From Agrypnia vestita (taxonomy: Eukaryota > Arthropoda > Insecta > Trichoptera > Phryganeidae), in assembly GCA_016648135.1 (NCBI GenBank), contig JADDOH010001528.1, forward strand, positions 1 through 64,000: a DNA stretch of 64,000 nucleotides. Direction: 5' to 3'. Made by a program: the position numbers and the translations under genes. Each line of letters starts with the position of its first letter. Within the stretch, counting starts at the first letter, position 1. Shown one piece after another: positions 1 to 12,400 of the stretch. The notes under the pieces are model-generated. The model ran no database searches. It was not told where the DNA came from and saw nothing but the letters and a program-made list of their open reading frames with translations.

Positions 1-709
1 TATTTCGCGTTTCTCTGTCGCACTTGTTAAATGTCAACAGCGAGTGTGGCGCAGTAGCCGGTCGACCCCTTTAAATAGGTAATATCGTTTTCTCGATATT
101 TCCAGAGTTTACGATAATGGCCCAGTCGATTCCAGAGTGTTGTGGAGCGTTCCATAAATTACGAGAGATTTAGATACTGCGTAATTCCTTCTAACTCTAC
201 CATCTTGTTGCTATTGCTATACTTTGGTATTTTTTCTATTTTATTCGGGTGTGGGTATCCCGCTGGAAAATTCTTAGGGGGCCTTCCCGCGGGGTGTGAC
301 TGTTGTGTGCTGGTCTTTCTTTTACCAGCTATTTTCATCCATAATACAGTTGACAAGATTTTTTTTTCAAATCCCTTCCTGTAACGTCATAAGTTTCATA
401 TGTACCGTGTTTCATGTTTGCCGGCAGTGGTTTTCCGGACTAGCGACTCCTCTGTTTGTTTTGTACAGCTTTCTTTTCATTTTTCCATCACTGTGACTAT
501 TGTACCTAGTTCAACTGTCTCTACGGTATTTCCTTGCATATATGTATATCATTGTATCATATCTCATCATGGTTTGATTTTGATGACAGTTGATGATTTT
601 GAGGACAGTAGCGGTTTTGTGTGGACGCCTCCCCGCGCCGCTTTCATTCATATGGGTTAAGTAAAAAACAAAAAGAAGCACGTAAGGACCACAAGAAAAC
701 CTATTTAAA
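1..709. other. Upstream DNA, nothing recognised
   Basis: Short frames of 60-86 codons on both strands show no domain, no splice structure and no family wording I recognise. The stretch may be the eroded upstream part of the LINE remnant that begins near 710, but I cannot show that. Confidence 0.4.
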
Positions 710-1000
710 ATGTGTAAAATCTTGCCGATTCAAAAACAACTTTATTATAAACTTACAATGGAAGAATACGATAATGAGAGATTTAAAATATTAGTACAAC
801 ATGAATATACGACAAGACAAAGAACAAATAAGGAACTAGAAATAAAAATAAAAAAACAATTATTACGGAGACAGAACCAAACAGTGCGTCATACCAAAAC
901 TATTCAACAAACTACCGGATAGAATAAAAAATGTAACGGGACAAAAAATATTGAAAAAAACCTAAAGAGATACTACTGTGAATTTTAAAGAGGATACTTA
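710..1000 (+). pseudogene. LINE ORF2 C-terminal remnant (Jockey/CR1-like)
   Basis: The frame ending near 922 contains HEYTTRQRTNKELE. A +1 shift then gives KLFNKLPDRIKNVTGQKIL. The series H-x-x-x-TRQ followed by LFNxLPxxI and a terminal lysine-rich helix is the usual C-terminal end of Jockey/CR1-type non-LTR reverse-transcriptase proteins. One frameshift and a stop show the copy is dead. Subfamily is not determined. Confidence 0.6.
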
Positions 1001-1328
1001 AAAAAAGTTTCAAAAGTTTAGTTTTATATCGTTCTTAGATTATTATTTATATTACAATCTAAGAACAATTAATTAAGGAAATGTACATAATATGTAATCA
1101 AATCCTTGCGTTTCAAATGTAAATACAGTTTTGCAAGAGGTAAAAAGAATAAAATGGCAACAATAAAAAAAAAAATAATAAAGTAGCGCGGGAAGGATTA
1201 CCACTTTAGCATTAAAAAATGTCAAAATGGGTGGCGAAAGTGTAGGGCCGATATTGCTCATAAAACCGCCTTGGGTGTGTGGCGCGTCCCTCTTCACCGC
1301 CGTCACCGGCTGTGTGTTAAGGCATCAT

Positions 1329-1517
1329 TTATCGCCAGGCCAATGGCGGTCCTGGTTGGAGACTAATTTGGGTAGGAACACGTCGCCCGTCACGATAATA
1401 TGTAAATCTTTTATTCCAAATAATGAGCGAGATCTGATCGAGGCCGTACGCATCCAGCGCGGCCTCGAAACCGCAGATAACATCTTCTGCTTTTTTGGTA
1501 AACAAACCTCACTTGAA
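1329..1517 (-). other. Unrecognised short open frame
   Basis: A stop-to-stop frame of about 59 codons on the - strand reads AEDVICGFEAALDAYGLDQ and ends in PGPPLAWR at 1329-1331. Its first half is GC-rich at third codon positions, unlike its surroundings. I recognise no family. It could be a decayed transposon ORF or a chance open frame. No start codon or splice partners are evident. Confidence 0.2.
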
Positions 1518-1558
1518 TGCCAAACGAAATTGTAAATAATACAAGTTATTCGGTAATA

Positions 1559-1750
1559 AATAGTACCTCCAAAAATGTCCTTAGGTTTTCACGGCCGTTC
1601 AAAATCTTCTGTGTACAGTTTTCTGGGATATTCTACCGTGTAAATCAGCCCTGATGATTGATCCTTATTGGCATCCGAAACTTCGGCCAGAGAGGCACAT
1701 ATACCCGGCAGAATACCCCAGAAAACTATACACAAAAGAATAGTACCTCC
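1559..1750. repeat. Foldback flanked by 12-bp direct repeats
   Basis: Inverted arms at 1606-1638 and 1706-1738 share the word CTGTGTACAGTTTTCTGGG, with substitutions in the right arm. Exact 12-bp direct repeats AATAGTACCTCC at 1559-1570 and 1739-1750 flank them. The pattern suggests one insertion with a long target duplication. A related end (GTGAAAACCTTAGAACATTTTT) recurs at 12227-12248. Confidence 0.5.
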
Positions 1751-1879
1751 ATATGAATTGTGTTTTAATAATGTAATACAAAGATATCATTAGTTACACG
1801 GATTAAAATTATTTATTTGTCTTAATTATTTAGTTCCACACCTAATTTCACTCAAACATATTGCATTCCATCTAGTCAT

Positions 1880-2560
1880 TTAAAAGTTTTCACAATAAAA
1901 TTTTTGCACTCCTGTTTAAACCTCCTTGTATTCACCGTGTTTTGAATTTCCTTTGGCAGGCTATCGAAGATTTTAACACCTTTGTACATCGTACAATTTT
2001 GTGAGGTGTTTTTCTTTTTCTTCGGTAGTCTTATGTTGTCGCTTCCTCTTGTACCTATTGTAAGAATGAAAATAACTATTCAGCTTTTTCCTGTCATCAA
2101 AGTATTTGGGTACTAATCCGTGCTTAATTTAAAATATTTGCACCAATACATTATACTTCCTTCTTTGATTTACTGTTACTAGTCCTAGGGCATTCAACAT
2201 TTTTGTTATTTTGGTTCTCTTATTACACTTCAATATTATACCCATGGCTCTGTTTTGTACTATTTGTAGTTTCTTTAGCTTTCCTTCCTTGCTTATAAAT
2301 AATATACTGGAACAATAATCTATGTGCGGGAGAATCATAGAATTGTATATTAATAAACTTGTATTTTTAGTTACATATCTTTTTATTCTTCCAAGTAAGG
2401 ACACTTTTTTGCGATTTTCTTCAGAACATATTCAGTATTTCTTGTAAATGTTTGTTTTGAATCTATAATTGACCATATACAAATACCTGAGATGATTCAG
2501 TTTTTAGGTTTTGCAGTATAATTTTTACGATGCTAATGAGCACGCTCAAAATAAGCATAT
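1880..2560 (-). pseudogene. LINE reverse transcriptase 3' end (Jockey-like), truncated
   Basis: The - strand frame 2404-2129 reads LLIYNSMILPHIDYCSSILF then KLKKLQIVQNRAMGIILK. This is the thumb region of non-LTR reverse transcriptases: a PHxDYCSxI motif followed by a LxxLQxxQNRA helix. Upstream in another frame is a YLGVIID-like block near 2500. Downstream is a C-terminal FDSLPKEIQNT-type block near 1960. Several frameshifts are needed to join them, so it is a dead 5'-truncated copy. Confidence 0.75.
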
Positions 2561-2585
2561 GTATCTGTACCTTAATAAGACCAAA

Positions 2586-2760
2586 AAATATTTATTTATT
2601 TGTTTATTTATTCACACCTATTATAGGCTTTTATATATAATAATTTTGTAATAAACGAATAATTATATAAAAACAAGATCAATTATAAGCAGTACATATA
2701 AGATATAGAAATATAAAGTCATAGCAGGTATTATATAAAAAAAATAGAAAAATATTACAT
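2586..2760 (-). repeat. Probable LINE 3' UTR ending in a TAAA-type tail
   Basis: Read on the - strand, AT-rich sequence ends in a (TAAA)n-like tail at 2586-2612. The layout resembles the 3' end of the LINE remnant at 50255-50795, which also has a tail of this kind next to AAAGC/AAAAGC-type sequence. Assignment rests on that resemblance only. Confidence 0.35.
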
Positions 2761-2776
2761 TAAAGAAGTAGACATA

Positions 2777-3254
2777 CAGGGTTATTTGGAAAACATTAAT
2801 AACCTCGTAGGACTATATTCCTGCCTTGATTATGAGTCGAAAATGTTCACGCTATTATAACCTAATATCAATAGTAAAGGAGATACGCGACATCAAAGTT
2901 TGAATTTTTTTTCAATAAATTTGACTTATTGTTTGTAAAACGTTGGACTATCATTACAGTAACTCATATCGATTAAGAAAAATTCATTCGTTTCAACACA
3001 AGTTAAATAAAATTATAAAAACTGAGAAAATTCCAATTGGAATGTTTTCCAATTGGAATTCGATATAAGTTACTGTAATGATAGTCTAACGTTTTACAAA
3101 AAATAAGTGGAATAAATTGAAAAAAATGCTAACTTTGATGTTGCATATCTCCTTAACTATTGATATTCGGTCATAATAGCTTGAACATTTTCGACTCATA
3201 ATCAAGGCAGGAATGTAGTCCTGCGAGGTTATTAATGTTTTCCAAATAACCCTG
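2777..3254. mobile_element. TA-target foldback MITE, full copy (family A)
   Basis: Terminal inverted repeats start CAGGGTTATTTGGAAAACAT and the element folds back over most of its 478 bp. TA dinucleotides at 2775-2776 and 3255-3256 are the expected target duplication of a Tc1/mariner-type nonautonomous element. The internal core, with the words GACTCATAATCAAGGCAGGA and GGACTATCATTACAGTAAC, recurs about ten times in the window. There is no transposase coding. Confidence 0.8.
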
Positions 3255-4344
3255 TATAGAACAATATCAGGCATTCTCAACATAGCAATAAATCTACGGA
3301 AGTTTATTTTTCTTCAGAAAAAAACTGTACCAAAAATCTAATATATAAGCCACGGCTCTGTTATGACAAAAACATATCCGGAATACGAAATGCTCTTTAC
3401 GGCCCAACAAAAGGTCACCGGCAATAATCATTTAACCCGCCATTACTACGAATGTAGGTATTATTTTATTATTTTCTTTCGGACCGTCGAATCAGGCGTA
3501 GGTGGGTCAAACGGAAAGTTTTGACCGACATTTTGTTAACGAATTTTTTATAAAGAAAACTGTAATTTGCGATTGAATTCTCACAGGTTATTATGACCGG
3601 CTGCTGCGTGGTGTACGCGCGTCGGATTATCTAGGTAAGCACCTGATATTGTCACGGAATTGTGGCTGTGGGAGGCAAAATAAACACTTGAAATTAATTC
3701 AAATTTAATTAAACCACTGCACACGAATTCAATGGGAGCACCGTTCTTTAATTTAAACCAATTTCGTAATTCGCACTGTGGAGGTGGATGAGCCCCCCGG
3801 TTTAGGATGGGTTGATGCGGTGTTGATGATGTAAAGTCACGATGGTTTTACAGAATTTATTGAATTGCAAAAGTAAAAGTTATAAAAAATGCAGTAGGTA
3901 CAAAGGTTACAAGTGAAAGCGTGACTTTCGAAGGTATGACGGCGAGGGCTTCCGCTATACGAGCCGTCCGCTGGAGAAGTGAGATAATCTGCTCTGGAGC
4001 CTACCGTTTTTATAGTTCGTTGCCCTCGCTTCCATTGTCGTTCTTTCCCGAATTCAGCGTTCTGATTTCGACCGTTGTACCGAGAGCGACGGTCTTTTGT
4101 GTTTAGGTGCTGATGTACTCGGTACCTCCTTACTCGTGTATATGCATGCATCTTTGACCGCCACAGCACTAATTATCGCTAGAAGATTCGCTGCACTATC
4201 GCTGTTTATCGCTCTAGAAAACTCAGCGCGAATGTACCTACCCACTCTATCGCTTGTCTCTAGTAAAACGCGCCGGTCCGCTAGCTTCATATACAGAATG
4301 TACCAGAGCTAGCAACAGAAACTTGGTCGGTAGATTTCTGCCTA

Positions 4345-4790
4345 TGTTACACTACAACCAAGTTATGGAGATAAGCAACATCAAAGTTTGCATTTTTTTC
4401 AATGTATCTGATTTTTTTTTAAAGTTGGACTATCATTACAGTAACTTATGTAGATTATGAAAAATTAATTCGCTTTAACACAAGTCGAATAAAATGATAA
4501 AAATCTTGAAAATTGAAAAAAATTAAATTTGCAAGGTTTTTATCATTTTATTTAAGTGTTATTGAAACAAATTAATTTTTCAGAATCGATATAAGTTACT
4601 TTAATGAAAGTTCAACTTTTTGCGAAAAAAAAGTCAGAAATATTGAAAACAATGCAATATTTGATACTGCATATCTTCATAACTATTGATATTAGGTCAT
4701 GGTTGCTTGAACATTTAAAACTCATAATATAGGTAGGAATCTACCGGTCAAGTTTTTGCTGCTAGCTCTCGTACACCAAATGTTGGTTTA
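4345..4790. mobile_element. Family A foldback MITE, degenerate copy
   Basis: The shared core is clear on both arms: GGACTATCATTACAGTAACT near 4427, and its inverse with GGTTGCTTGAACATTT near 4704. The left terminus is not visible. The right end runs into AGTTTTTGCTGCTAGCTCT, the subterminal word of the subfamily found at 51646 and 57602. Confidence 0.6.
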
Positions 4791-5149
4791 GCGATATATC
4801 GAGAATGTTCAACCGGTTTCTCCATATTTCTAGTGATTATGGTTTCTTCGAGAATAACAATGTTGTTTCTAGATTCTTATAGAAAATTCTATGCATGATA
4901 TCTCGTGCCATAATGGCCATAAGGCTGTACGATAATTACCTAATCATGATCACCGAACCTGGGCAATCCACAATCCCCTTTATTTTAAATAAAAAAAGTA
5001 TGTCATAAATTTTTCTATGCGATCATTAAATTAGGTGAAGGCGAAAATTAAAATCATTAAACTAATCGGGAGTAAGTACATAATACTTAGTTATGAAAAA
5101 AAGCATAGATTTTTGAATAGATAAACCCACGTTTTGGTTAAAATCTTTC

Positions 5150-5320
5150 CTATAAACTATGTGGAATCAGCTGCCTCCAGTGTTGCGATCTATGGAGAAC
5201 CAGGAACTCTTCAAGAAGAGCCTAAAAACTCATTTTTTCGGGATGTCGCACCTGTAAAGCAACCTTGAAGCGTCTCTTACGCAAAAACGGCGCTATATAA
5301 ATTAACATAAACATAAACAT
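5150..5320 (+). pseudogene. LINE 3' end fragment (CR1/L2-like)
   Basis: The + frame reads LWNQLPPVLRSMENQELFKK then SLKTHFFG before a stop. LWNxLPxxLR followed by FKKxLKTHLF is the standard extreme C-terminus of CR1/L2/Rex-type LINE ORF2. Soon afterwards come GCGCTATATAAAT and a short ACATAA repeat tail, as in 3' ends of that group. Only the 3' end was inserted or survives. Confidence 0.7.
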
Positions 5321-5394
5321 GACAAAAACATAAAAAATATTTGTTGAATTTCTGCAACGTTTTAATAATTTGGATAAAAACGAATGAATTTTTA

Positions 5395-5515
5395 ATATGC
5401 CAAATAAGTTACTGTACTTAATAGTAAAGAATATTTTCTATTCAAAATTGAATAAAGAAGACTCCGCCAAAGTTTTTGTTACTAGCTACGAGACATGTAC
5501 TGTGTGCCTGAAAAA
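5395..5515. mobile_element. Family A MITE right-end fragment
   Basis: The segment carries AAGTTACTGTA, then GAAGACTCCGCCAAAGTTTT and TGTTACTAGCTACGAGACA. This matches the right arm of the 51646/57602 subfamily. The left half is missing. Confidence 0.5.
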
Positions 5516-6239
5516 TGAATAATGATTACGCAATAGCGAACATTTGTCACTAGTATATTGGGCCAGATTTTCCATTTCCCGGTAGCTTCCGGATTGGTAT
5601 TAGACAGGGAGACTTAAATTGTTCGTGCCAAAGAACCCAGAGCGTGTCGTCAAGTAGGTATACCACTCTATCATTAATATTATCTGTTACATCGCTGAGA
5701 CAATATTTAATTCAAAATATTTAATGCTAGTCGTTGCCACCAAATATTTACTTGAAACATGGCAATCTAATCTAGTAAGTAAACGAAAAATAATGATAAC
5801 CCGAGTACGTAGAATTTATGCTTAGTATCATCGCCGATAAGTCACAAGTCACTCTGGGTCCACATCAGCCTACTGTGTAGGTACTTATTATTTAAATTTG
5901 TATTTGCGTAACTACAAGCATTTTTCTTATCAAAACATATCGATGTTCCCTACTTATACTTTATACTCGGACGGCTACCCAAAAATGCATTATTGACTTT
6001 TTGGTACCAATACATAGAAAATACTCTTTTCCGCAATACAAATTTTAAAAATATATGTTTCAACTTTTTTCAGAAAAAAAAAATAAAGTAATCTATACTT
6101 CACATAGCTCTCCTACAAAATGGCTTTTTTTTATAGATATCTTAGTTTACGTAGGAAACGTTGATATTACGCCAGGTAGAATGAATCGTATTGGGTTCTT
6201 ACACGAATTGTACAGAATAAATTATTAGGTACTATGAAA

Positions 6240-6391
6240 GAAGTTAATTTGAAAGTAAAAGTAAAAAGATACTTAAGTGTCATTATCGCTTGAACATCTC
6301 TCGCGAAGCCGGGCGGCCGGTTCCGGACGGCTTATAGCGCTTCGTTCTGCGTTATATCTTTTTTCTATGGTTCTGCCATCCCCCGTCAAAA
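6240..6391 (+). promoter_or_regulatory. NAA25: Probable NAA25 promoter / 5' UTR
   Basis: A CG-dense stretch lies directly before the NAA25 start codon, following AT-rich DNA. No TATA box sits at a convincing distance, as is common for housekeeping genes. The start context is GTCAAAAATGG, close to the insect CAAAATG consensus. The transcription start site cannot be fixed from sequence. Confidence 0.4.
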
Positions 6392-6458
6392 ATGGCGGCG
6401 AAGTCGCAGCATGTGCACGACAGTTGCGTTGTGGAACGCCGCTTACGGCCCATTTACG
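6392..6458 (+). CDS. NAA25: NAA25 exon 1 (residues 1-22)
   Basis: A 67-nt exon encodes MAAKSQHVHDSCVVERRLRP then IY. It ends with the first base of an Asp codon before donor GTAAAG at 6459. The ERRLRPIYD block is the conserved start of NAA25 proteins, and the frame continues exactly into exon 2. The ATG at 6392 is the only start in this frame with a fitting context. The following intron is 163 bp. Confidence 0.88.
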
Positions 6459-9400
6459 GTAAAGTGCGCTCAATTCCTCCTGCCCGGCAGGGCCGCCGGA
6501 AACGTCACGGCGCTGCCGGTATTATTTGCGTAAAATAAGAGGGCCGGAGCGCCTCGTCCCTGACCGGCGAGGCGCCCCGCGCGGCCCCGGAAGCCGATTG
6601 TACAAAATGTGCGTTTTCCAGATTGGCTGGACGTCGGCAACAACAAGAAGGCGCTGCAGGAGATCGAGAAGGTGCTGAAGAAGTCGCCGTCGCTGCAGTG
6701 CGCGCGCGCGCTGCGCTGCCTGGCCGCCTGGCGCCTGGGCCGCGAGCGCGAGGCGCTCTCGCTGCTGGACGCGCTGGCCGAGGAGAGCCCGGCGGACGAC
6801 GCCACCCTTCAGGTCATGACCATCTGCTACCGCGAGTCCCAGCAGCGTGAGTCCCGGCGCCATCCTCCTGTCATTACCATTGTTTCATACGGCAGCTAAT
6901 TTGGCTAGCGCCACGCTACGCTGAGCTTTCGTCGCTCAAATCGGCAAAGCGAACGGATTAACCGATCGTCCGCGCAGTGTGTTTGATAATATTATATGTA
7001 AATAAATATAATGGCGATCATCCGTCTAAGGTCGGCGCAGTGTGTCGCTAGCTTTTGTTGCTACAATAGTTTCAAGAGGAGAGATCCACCAGATGAAATC
7101 AAGTTTAGTTTAAATTAAAAGTACAGCAAAGTCTACATCCGTATTACAAAATGGACAGCTGACTTCTGTTTGGAGTGGTGTTCAGATTTTAGGTGTGTGT
7201 TCAGATAGGGAGACTGGCCTCCCGATTAGTCTAATAAAAGCCATTCGCCATTAAAACTTTTTAAAGCGTAAGAAAACAAACCATATTTTTTCTGTATATG
7301 TAATATAATAATTGTGTGTGATACTATTTTATGTTTATCACAAAATCAGTTGTGACGGGTAGAGTTGAATTGTAATCCAAATGCGTGTCTCCGCTTTCTG
7401 AGAGTCAAACTGCAGGAAGAAAAATGAACGAGCCGATTGACCACTAAATATTTACGCTGTATATAGTTAAAACCTGATACTCTTAAAAAATTTTCTTATG
7501 GTGCACTGTACATTCAAATCGTATAATCACTTTATTTACTGTGGCCCGAAATAGCTCTGTGGTAGACCAAGCCACCGTCTTTTTTTGCCATGATGTTTGG
7601 TATTGACTTCCGGCAATCTTTCCCGGCGTAATGAAGTTCAAGATCTCGTACTTCTCTGGATGTCTCATCACATGCCCGAGATATTAATGTTTTCAGATTT
7701 TTATTGTTTTATAATTTCTTTTCCTTCATACAAACCATCACATCATCATTCGTAACTCTGTCCATCCACTTCAAGACTCCTTATCAAGTCTCGGGTAAGC
7801 GTGCATGCTTCCATTCCGCAAAATAATATTTTTTTACTAGATACAGATTTTTTAATATAGATACAGACATTTATATAATTCTTCCCTGGATGGTACTGAA
7901 GCCTGTACATTTTAGTACCAGCACTCAATCTCATAGAGTCGGATATTAATACACAGAAATTTTTCTTTACATTTTTAAACAAATATGCATAGCGTATTAA
8001 AATTCTGATTACGTCCAACAAAAGAATATAATACAGAATCATAGGTTGAGATTGAAAATAGCCTTCAAGTTTGATTGAATGTTGCGAGGTTTGAGAGTGA
8101 CGGCACACAAGGTCTGCTGCAACATAGGTCCACTTGTTGCTGGCCTTATGTTGAAATGGTAAATGTGCATTTAAAGGATATTTTAAATAATATCCGTGTC
8201 ATACATAAACATAACTCGGAACTTTTCATTGAAGATGTAACTAGTATTTAGTCTATGTAGAATATATTACACTCAACATTATTGGATCTCCTGCACCTTC
8301 AAACTCATCTCCACCAAACCTGTCTAAACATTACATTTTGTTTATATAGGTGCTCGTTAAAATATAATAATTGCATCTCTTCTAGTGGACAGGGTGTGCC
8401 CGCTATACGAGGCGGCCGTGCAGAAGGACCCCAGTAATGAAGAGTTGCACACGCATCTGTTCATGTCTTACGTGCGCGTGGGCGATCTGGAGCGCCAGCA
8501 GCACTCGGCCATGCGGCTCTACCGCAACCGGCCCAAGAACCCATACTACTTCTGGGCCGTGATGAGCATCGTGCTGCAGGCCACGCGGGGGAGTGGGAGC
8601 GCAGACCCCGTGCGCCGCGGCGTACTGCTAGAGCTGGCGCAACGCATGGTGGACCGCCTGGCGGGCCCCGATGGTCGCGGGCTGGAGGCGGAGCAGGAAC
8701 TGCGGCTCTACCTGCGCGTGTTGCGGCTGCGCGGCCAGGAGGAGCGCGCGCTGACCGTTCTAGCCGGGCCGTTAGGAACGCGGCTCATGCCGGGCGCATG
8801 GCCCGCGGCTGCGTTGCCCCTGTTGCGCCGCCTACAGCGATGGCGCCGCCTGAACCGGCTTGCGCGGGCTCAGCTGCGCCTGGCACCCGACCGCTGGGAT
8901 GCGCATCTATTGTACTTGGATTCGGCTTTCCGTCTGATGGCCGGCGAAGGTGAGCGCGAGGACGAGCGGGTCGATGGGGAGGAGGGCGAGGCCGACGACA
9001 CCCCTGAGCGCTGCGCGGCATTCCTGGTCTCCGAGCTTCCGACGGAGGAAGGTGGGCGGCCTCTGCGTGGGCCCTACCTCGCCCGCTTGGAGCTCTACAA
9101 ACGGTTGCGGGCGCAAGACAAGGACGCGGAAGGTATACTGAAAAATCTAGTTGTATTTTTAAGTTATTAAAATGGTTTATTAATTAAACCACAATTAACT
9201 GTATGCCAGACAAATAATTAAGGCGTAACTTTATATGAACTTGTTCAATCTATCTGGATCCTTGTCCCAGAAAATCGCTAAGTTCTAACATTCAGTCTAT
9301 TTTTAAAAGTACTTCCTGGACGGTTGATTGGGAATAAGTTAAGAATGTTTAGGAAACACCGATTTTGTTCAATTTTCTTTGGCGTTGATACGGCGGGAAT

Positions 9401-12400
9401 CTATCTAATCCGCATGCGACGCTACGCGTCTTCGCCTACCAATGAAAATGCGTTGTCAGGGAAAGGAGCGGGAATTTAAAATATGACAACACGAATAATT
9501 ACATATTTACAACATTTGTTCATGTTAAAAACACAAATATCAGTCCTTAAACGCAAGCAGTCCGAACGTCACGCAAGTTAATTATTTGCTTTCAAAAAAA
9601 AATCGCATGACAAAAAAACACACGTCATAGGCCGCGCGGGCCACGGCAACTCGCTCGTCCTGTGCGGTCACTGGATCCGCGCTCGGCGGGAGGCATCCAG
9701 CATCCCTCGGGAACTATCGCCGAGGCGTGGTGGCCATGACTCCTGGCCTAGGTCACAAGCGCTGTCCCACTGATTATCGTCGCTAGATCGCGGTTTCGAG
9801 AACCTGTCGCGGAGAACCGGCCATTGCCGAGGCGCGGTGGCCGTGGCTATTTTCAGGCCTCTAAGCTTCTGGCTGGTGGTGTCAGTCAAGCACGAAAAAT
9901 TACGGCCTTCCAGACAGGTCACACCTAGGGCTTAAACTCGTCCTCGAGAGATTGACACGAACAGTTCGCGGGCGGTTGCTTGCACCTGATGTATACCTTC
10001 CCGCCTGTTTTGTCTGCAAGCTTCTCCCCGCACCCCTTCTACACCCGCATTGGGTCGGACACGTCGCCGACAGCGCGGAGATATTTTGGCGCGCAAATCG
10101 TTCCATACATAATGTTCGATCTCGCTGCATGCGTTCTCTAATACTAAGTCACAAAAATATTAACATACCAAATCTTATTTTAAAACAAAAACATCAATAT
10201 TACTCATTATACTGCTCACATATAATTGTTAAATAAGGCGGCAATATCAGGAATGTGGCGTGTACCCACATCTGTTTTTGCCGACTCAGAAAAAAAAGAT
10301 TGGCCGGCCACATGTGTCTGGGAACTTAGGAAGGAACATAGTTCTGAGAAAAAACGCGCATCGGACCTTCACAAGTAATCACGATTATGTCAGCGTAATG
10401 AAGGATCCTGATTACACAAATGAAGTAAAATTTAAGCGCTAGCAAGCTTGAAAGCAGGTTATCAGGTTTGTCTGTTTAATTTAGATTATGATTATTTTAG
10501 TTAGATAAAATTACATTGCTTCGGTTTATTAATATAATGTAATTATATTAATAAATGACTTCAAAACAATTCATTTGTAAAAATAATTCATTGTCTATGC
10601 TTCTCGTACATTAATTTTCTCTAATCTATCTATATTAAATGGTTATTCACACATTTATTTTCTATGGTGTTTAGTGTCAAAAATGTGTCATTTTTAACTT
10701 AAAATAACTGCTTTTAAACTTGCTAGCGCCTAAATTTGGCTTCATTTATGTAATCGGGATCCTTTATTATGCCAGGGAAAAAAATGGTACAAAATCGGTG
10801 GTTCCTAAATATTCTTAACTATAGCCGTTGATATTATTCCTTTTTTGATTGGTTCAGGACTCCAGTCTGCACTGGGAGTCTTGAAGCGCGATCCTGTGTC
10901 GTAATAAGGGTCAAAGTCCGCTGTTGGGATCATTTTATTTATTTTAAATTAGTTAAAACAAAGCAACTGATCCAGACGCCTGTCGGAATGGAGGCCTTCG
11001 CGGTCATCTAAAGAAATATAAGAATATGATTGATTGATTTAGCAGTTACTTTTTAATGTTAACAATTTAATTAAAATATATTTTTTAACTAACTTTGTGA
11101 AAGACACACAATTGTCCTGAGAGTTATTATTATTTAGTACTGAAACAGTAATAACTTTTAATAATTGTGTGCGTGTTATTAAAGAATATATTTTATTTAA
11201 ATAATATAATTTTTTTAAATATAACTTTGATGAGGATACTAAGTAAGCGCTCGTTTGTAGGGCTGCTGGGCAGCGCCGGAGACCTGCTGCTGCAATACTT
11301 CCGGCAGTTCGGTCACAAGCCGTGCTGCGCCGCCGATCTGCGGCCTTACCTGCTCCTCGACTCCCCCGAAGAACTGGCCGCGCGCCTGCTGGCTTGCCTC
11401 CGGGAAGACCTGCCCCCGAGATCTGAAGAAGCCACTCTGCAGCGAGCCGTATCGTGTGCGCAAATATGCGCTTGCTGCGGCCTGGAAAAGGAGCTGCCCC
11501 CGGCCCCTGCGCAACCGTGCCCCGCACTCGCCCTTCTCGCCGCCCAGCGCCGTCTGGCCGAGGCGAGGCGCACGGGTAGCTCCGCACCCCTGCTCGAGGC
11601 GCTCCAAGGTCTGCACGCAGCGTTGGTTCTCAGCCCCAGCGATTACCACTGCAAGCTGCTGGCCATCAAGCTTTACCATATCCTGGGTAATTATACCTTT
11701 CTCAAGCATCTCACTTTTACGTGAGATGTGATGTATATTGACGTTCCTTACGTGTACCGTCAAGTCTGCAAAATTAATTTTTTCATTTTAATTTATTAAA
11801 CCATCCGATTTACTCTATATTTTTGGACAATGTTAAAAAAAAATTTTTCATTAAAAAAAAAGCATATAGGCATTAAAGGAATTTTTTTTAACATCTGAAA
11901 ATATAGGTAAATCAGATGGTTTAAGATAATTAAAATGAAAATTGAATTTTTTCTGATTCGACAGTATACGTAGGGATCGTCTATGTGTGACATTGACATA
12001 TTAACAAAATGGACAAATAATAATTTTCTGACCTTAAATGCCAAAAAATAATTTTATCCACTTTGAGTCAAGACCCACGAAATGGACATTAAAATACACA
12101 ATGAAGCCCTGACTGAACAAGCACACACAAATTACCTAGGACTCACCTTAGACGGACACCCCAAATAGACTAACCAAACAGAACAATCGCGACTCGTCTG
12201 CGTCCATCATCAGGGCTTATTCTGAGTGACTGTGAAAACCTTAGAACATTTTTGAAACCATATTACCTTGTACATATATTGTGGACTTACCACACAAGAA
12301 AAGTGAAGGAAATTTTCAACGATTTAAAAAATAAGTGACGAATATACTAAGGCCCGAATTCAGTCAAAATTTCAGTTAAATCATATAAGTATTGAATCTA

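Noticed and set aside
6607..6899. NAA25 starting at the ATG/GTG near 6607-6609
   Set aside because: These bases form the splice acceptor region. Exon 1 at 6392-6458 supplies the conserved N-terminus in phase.
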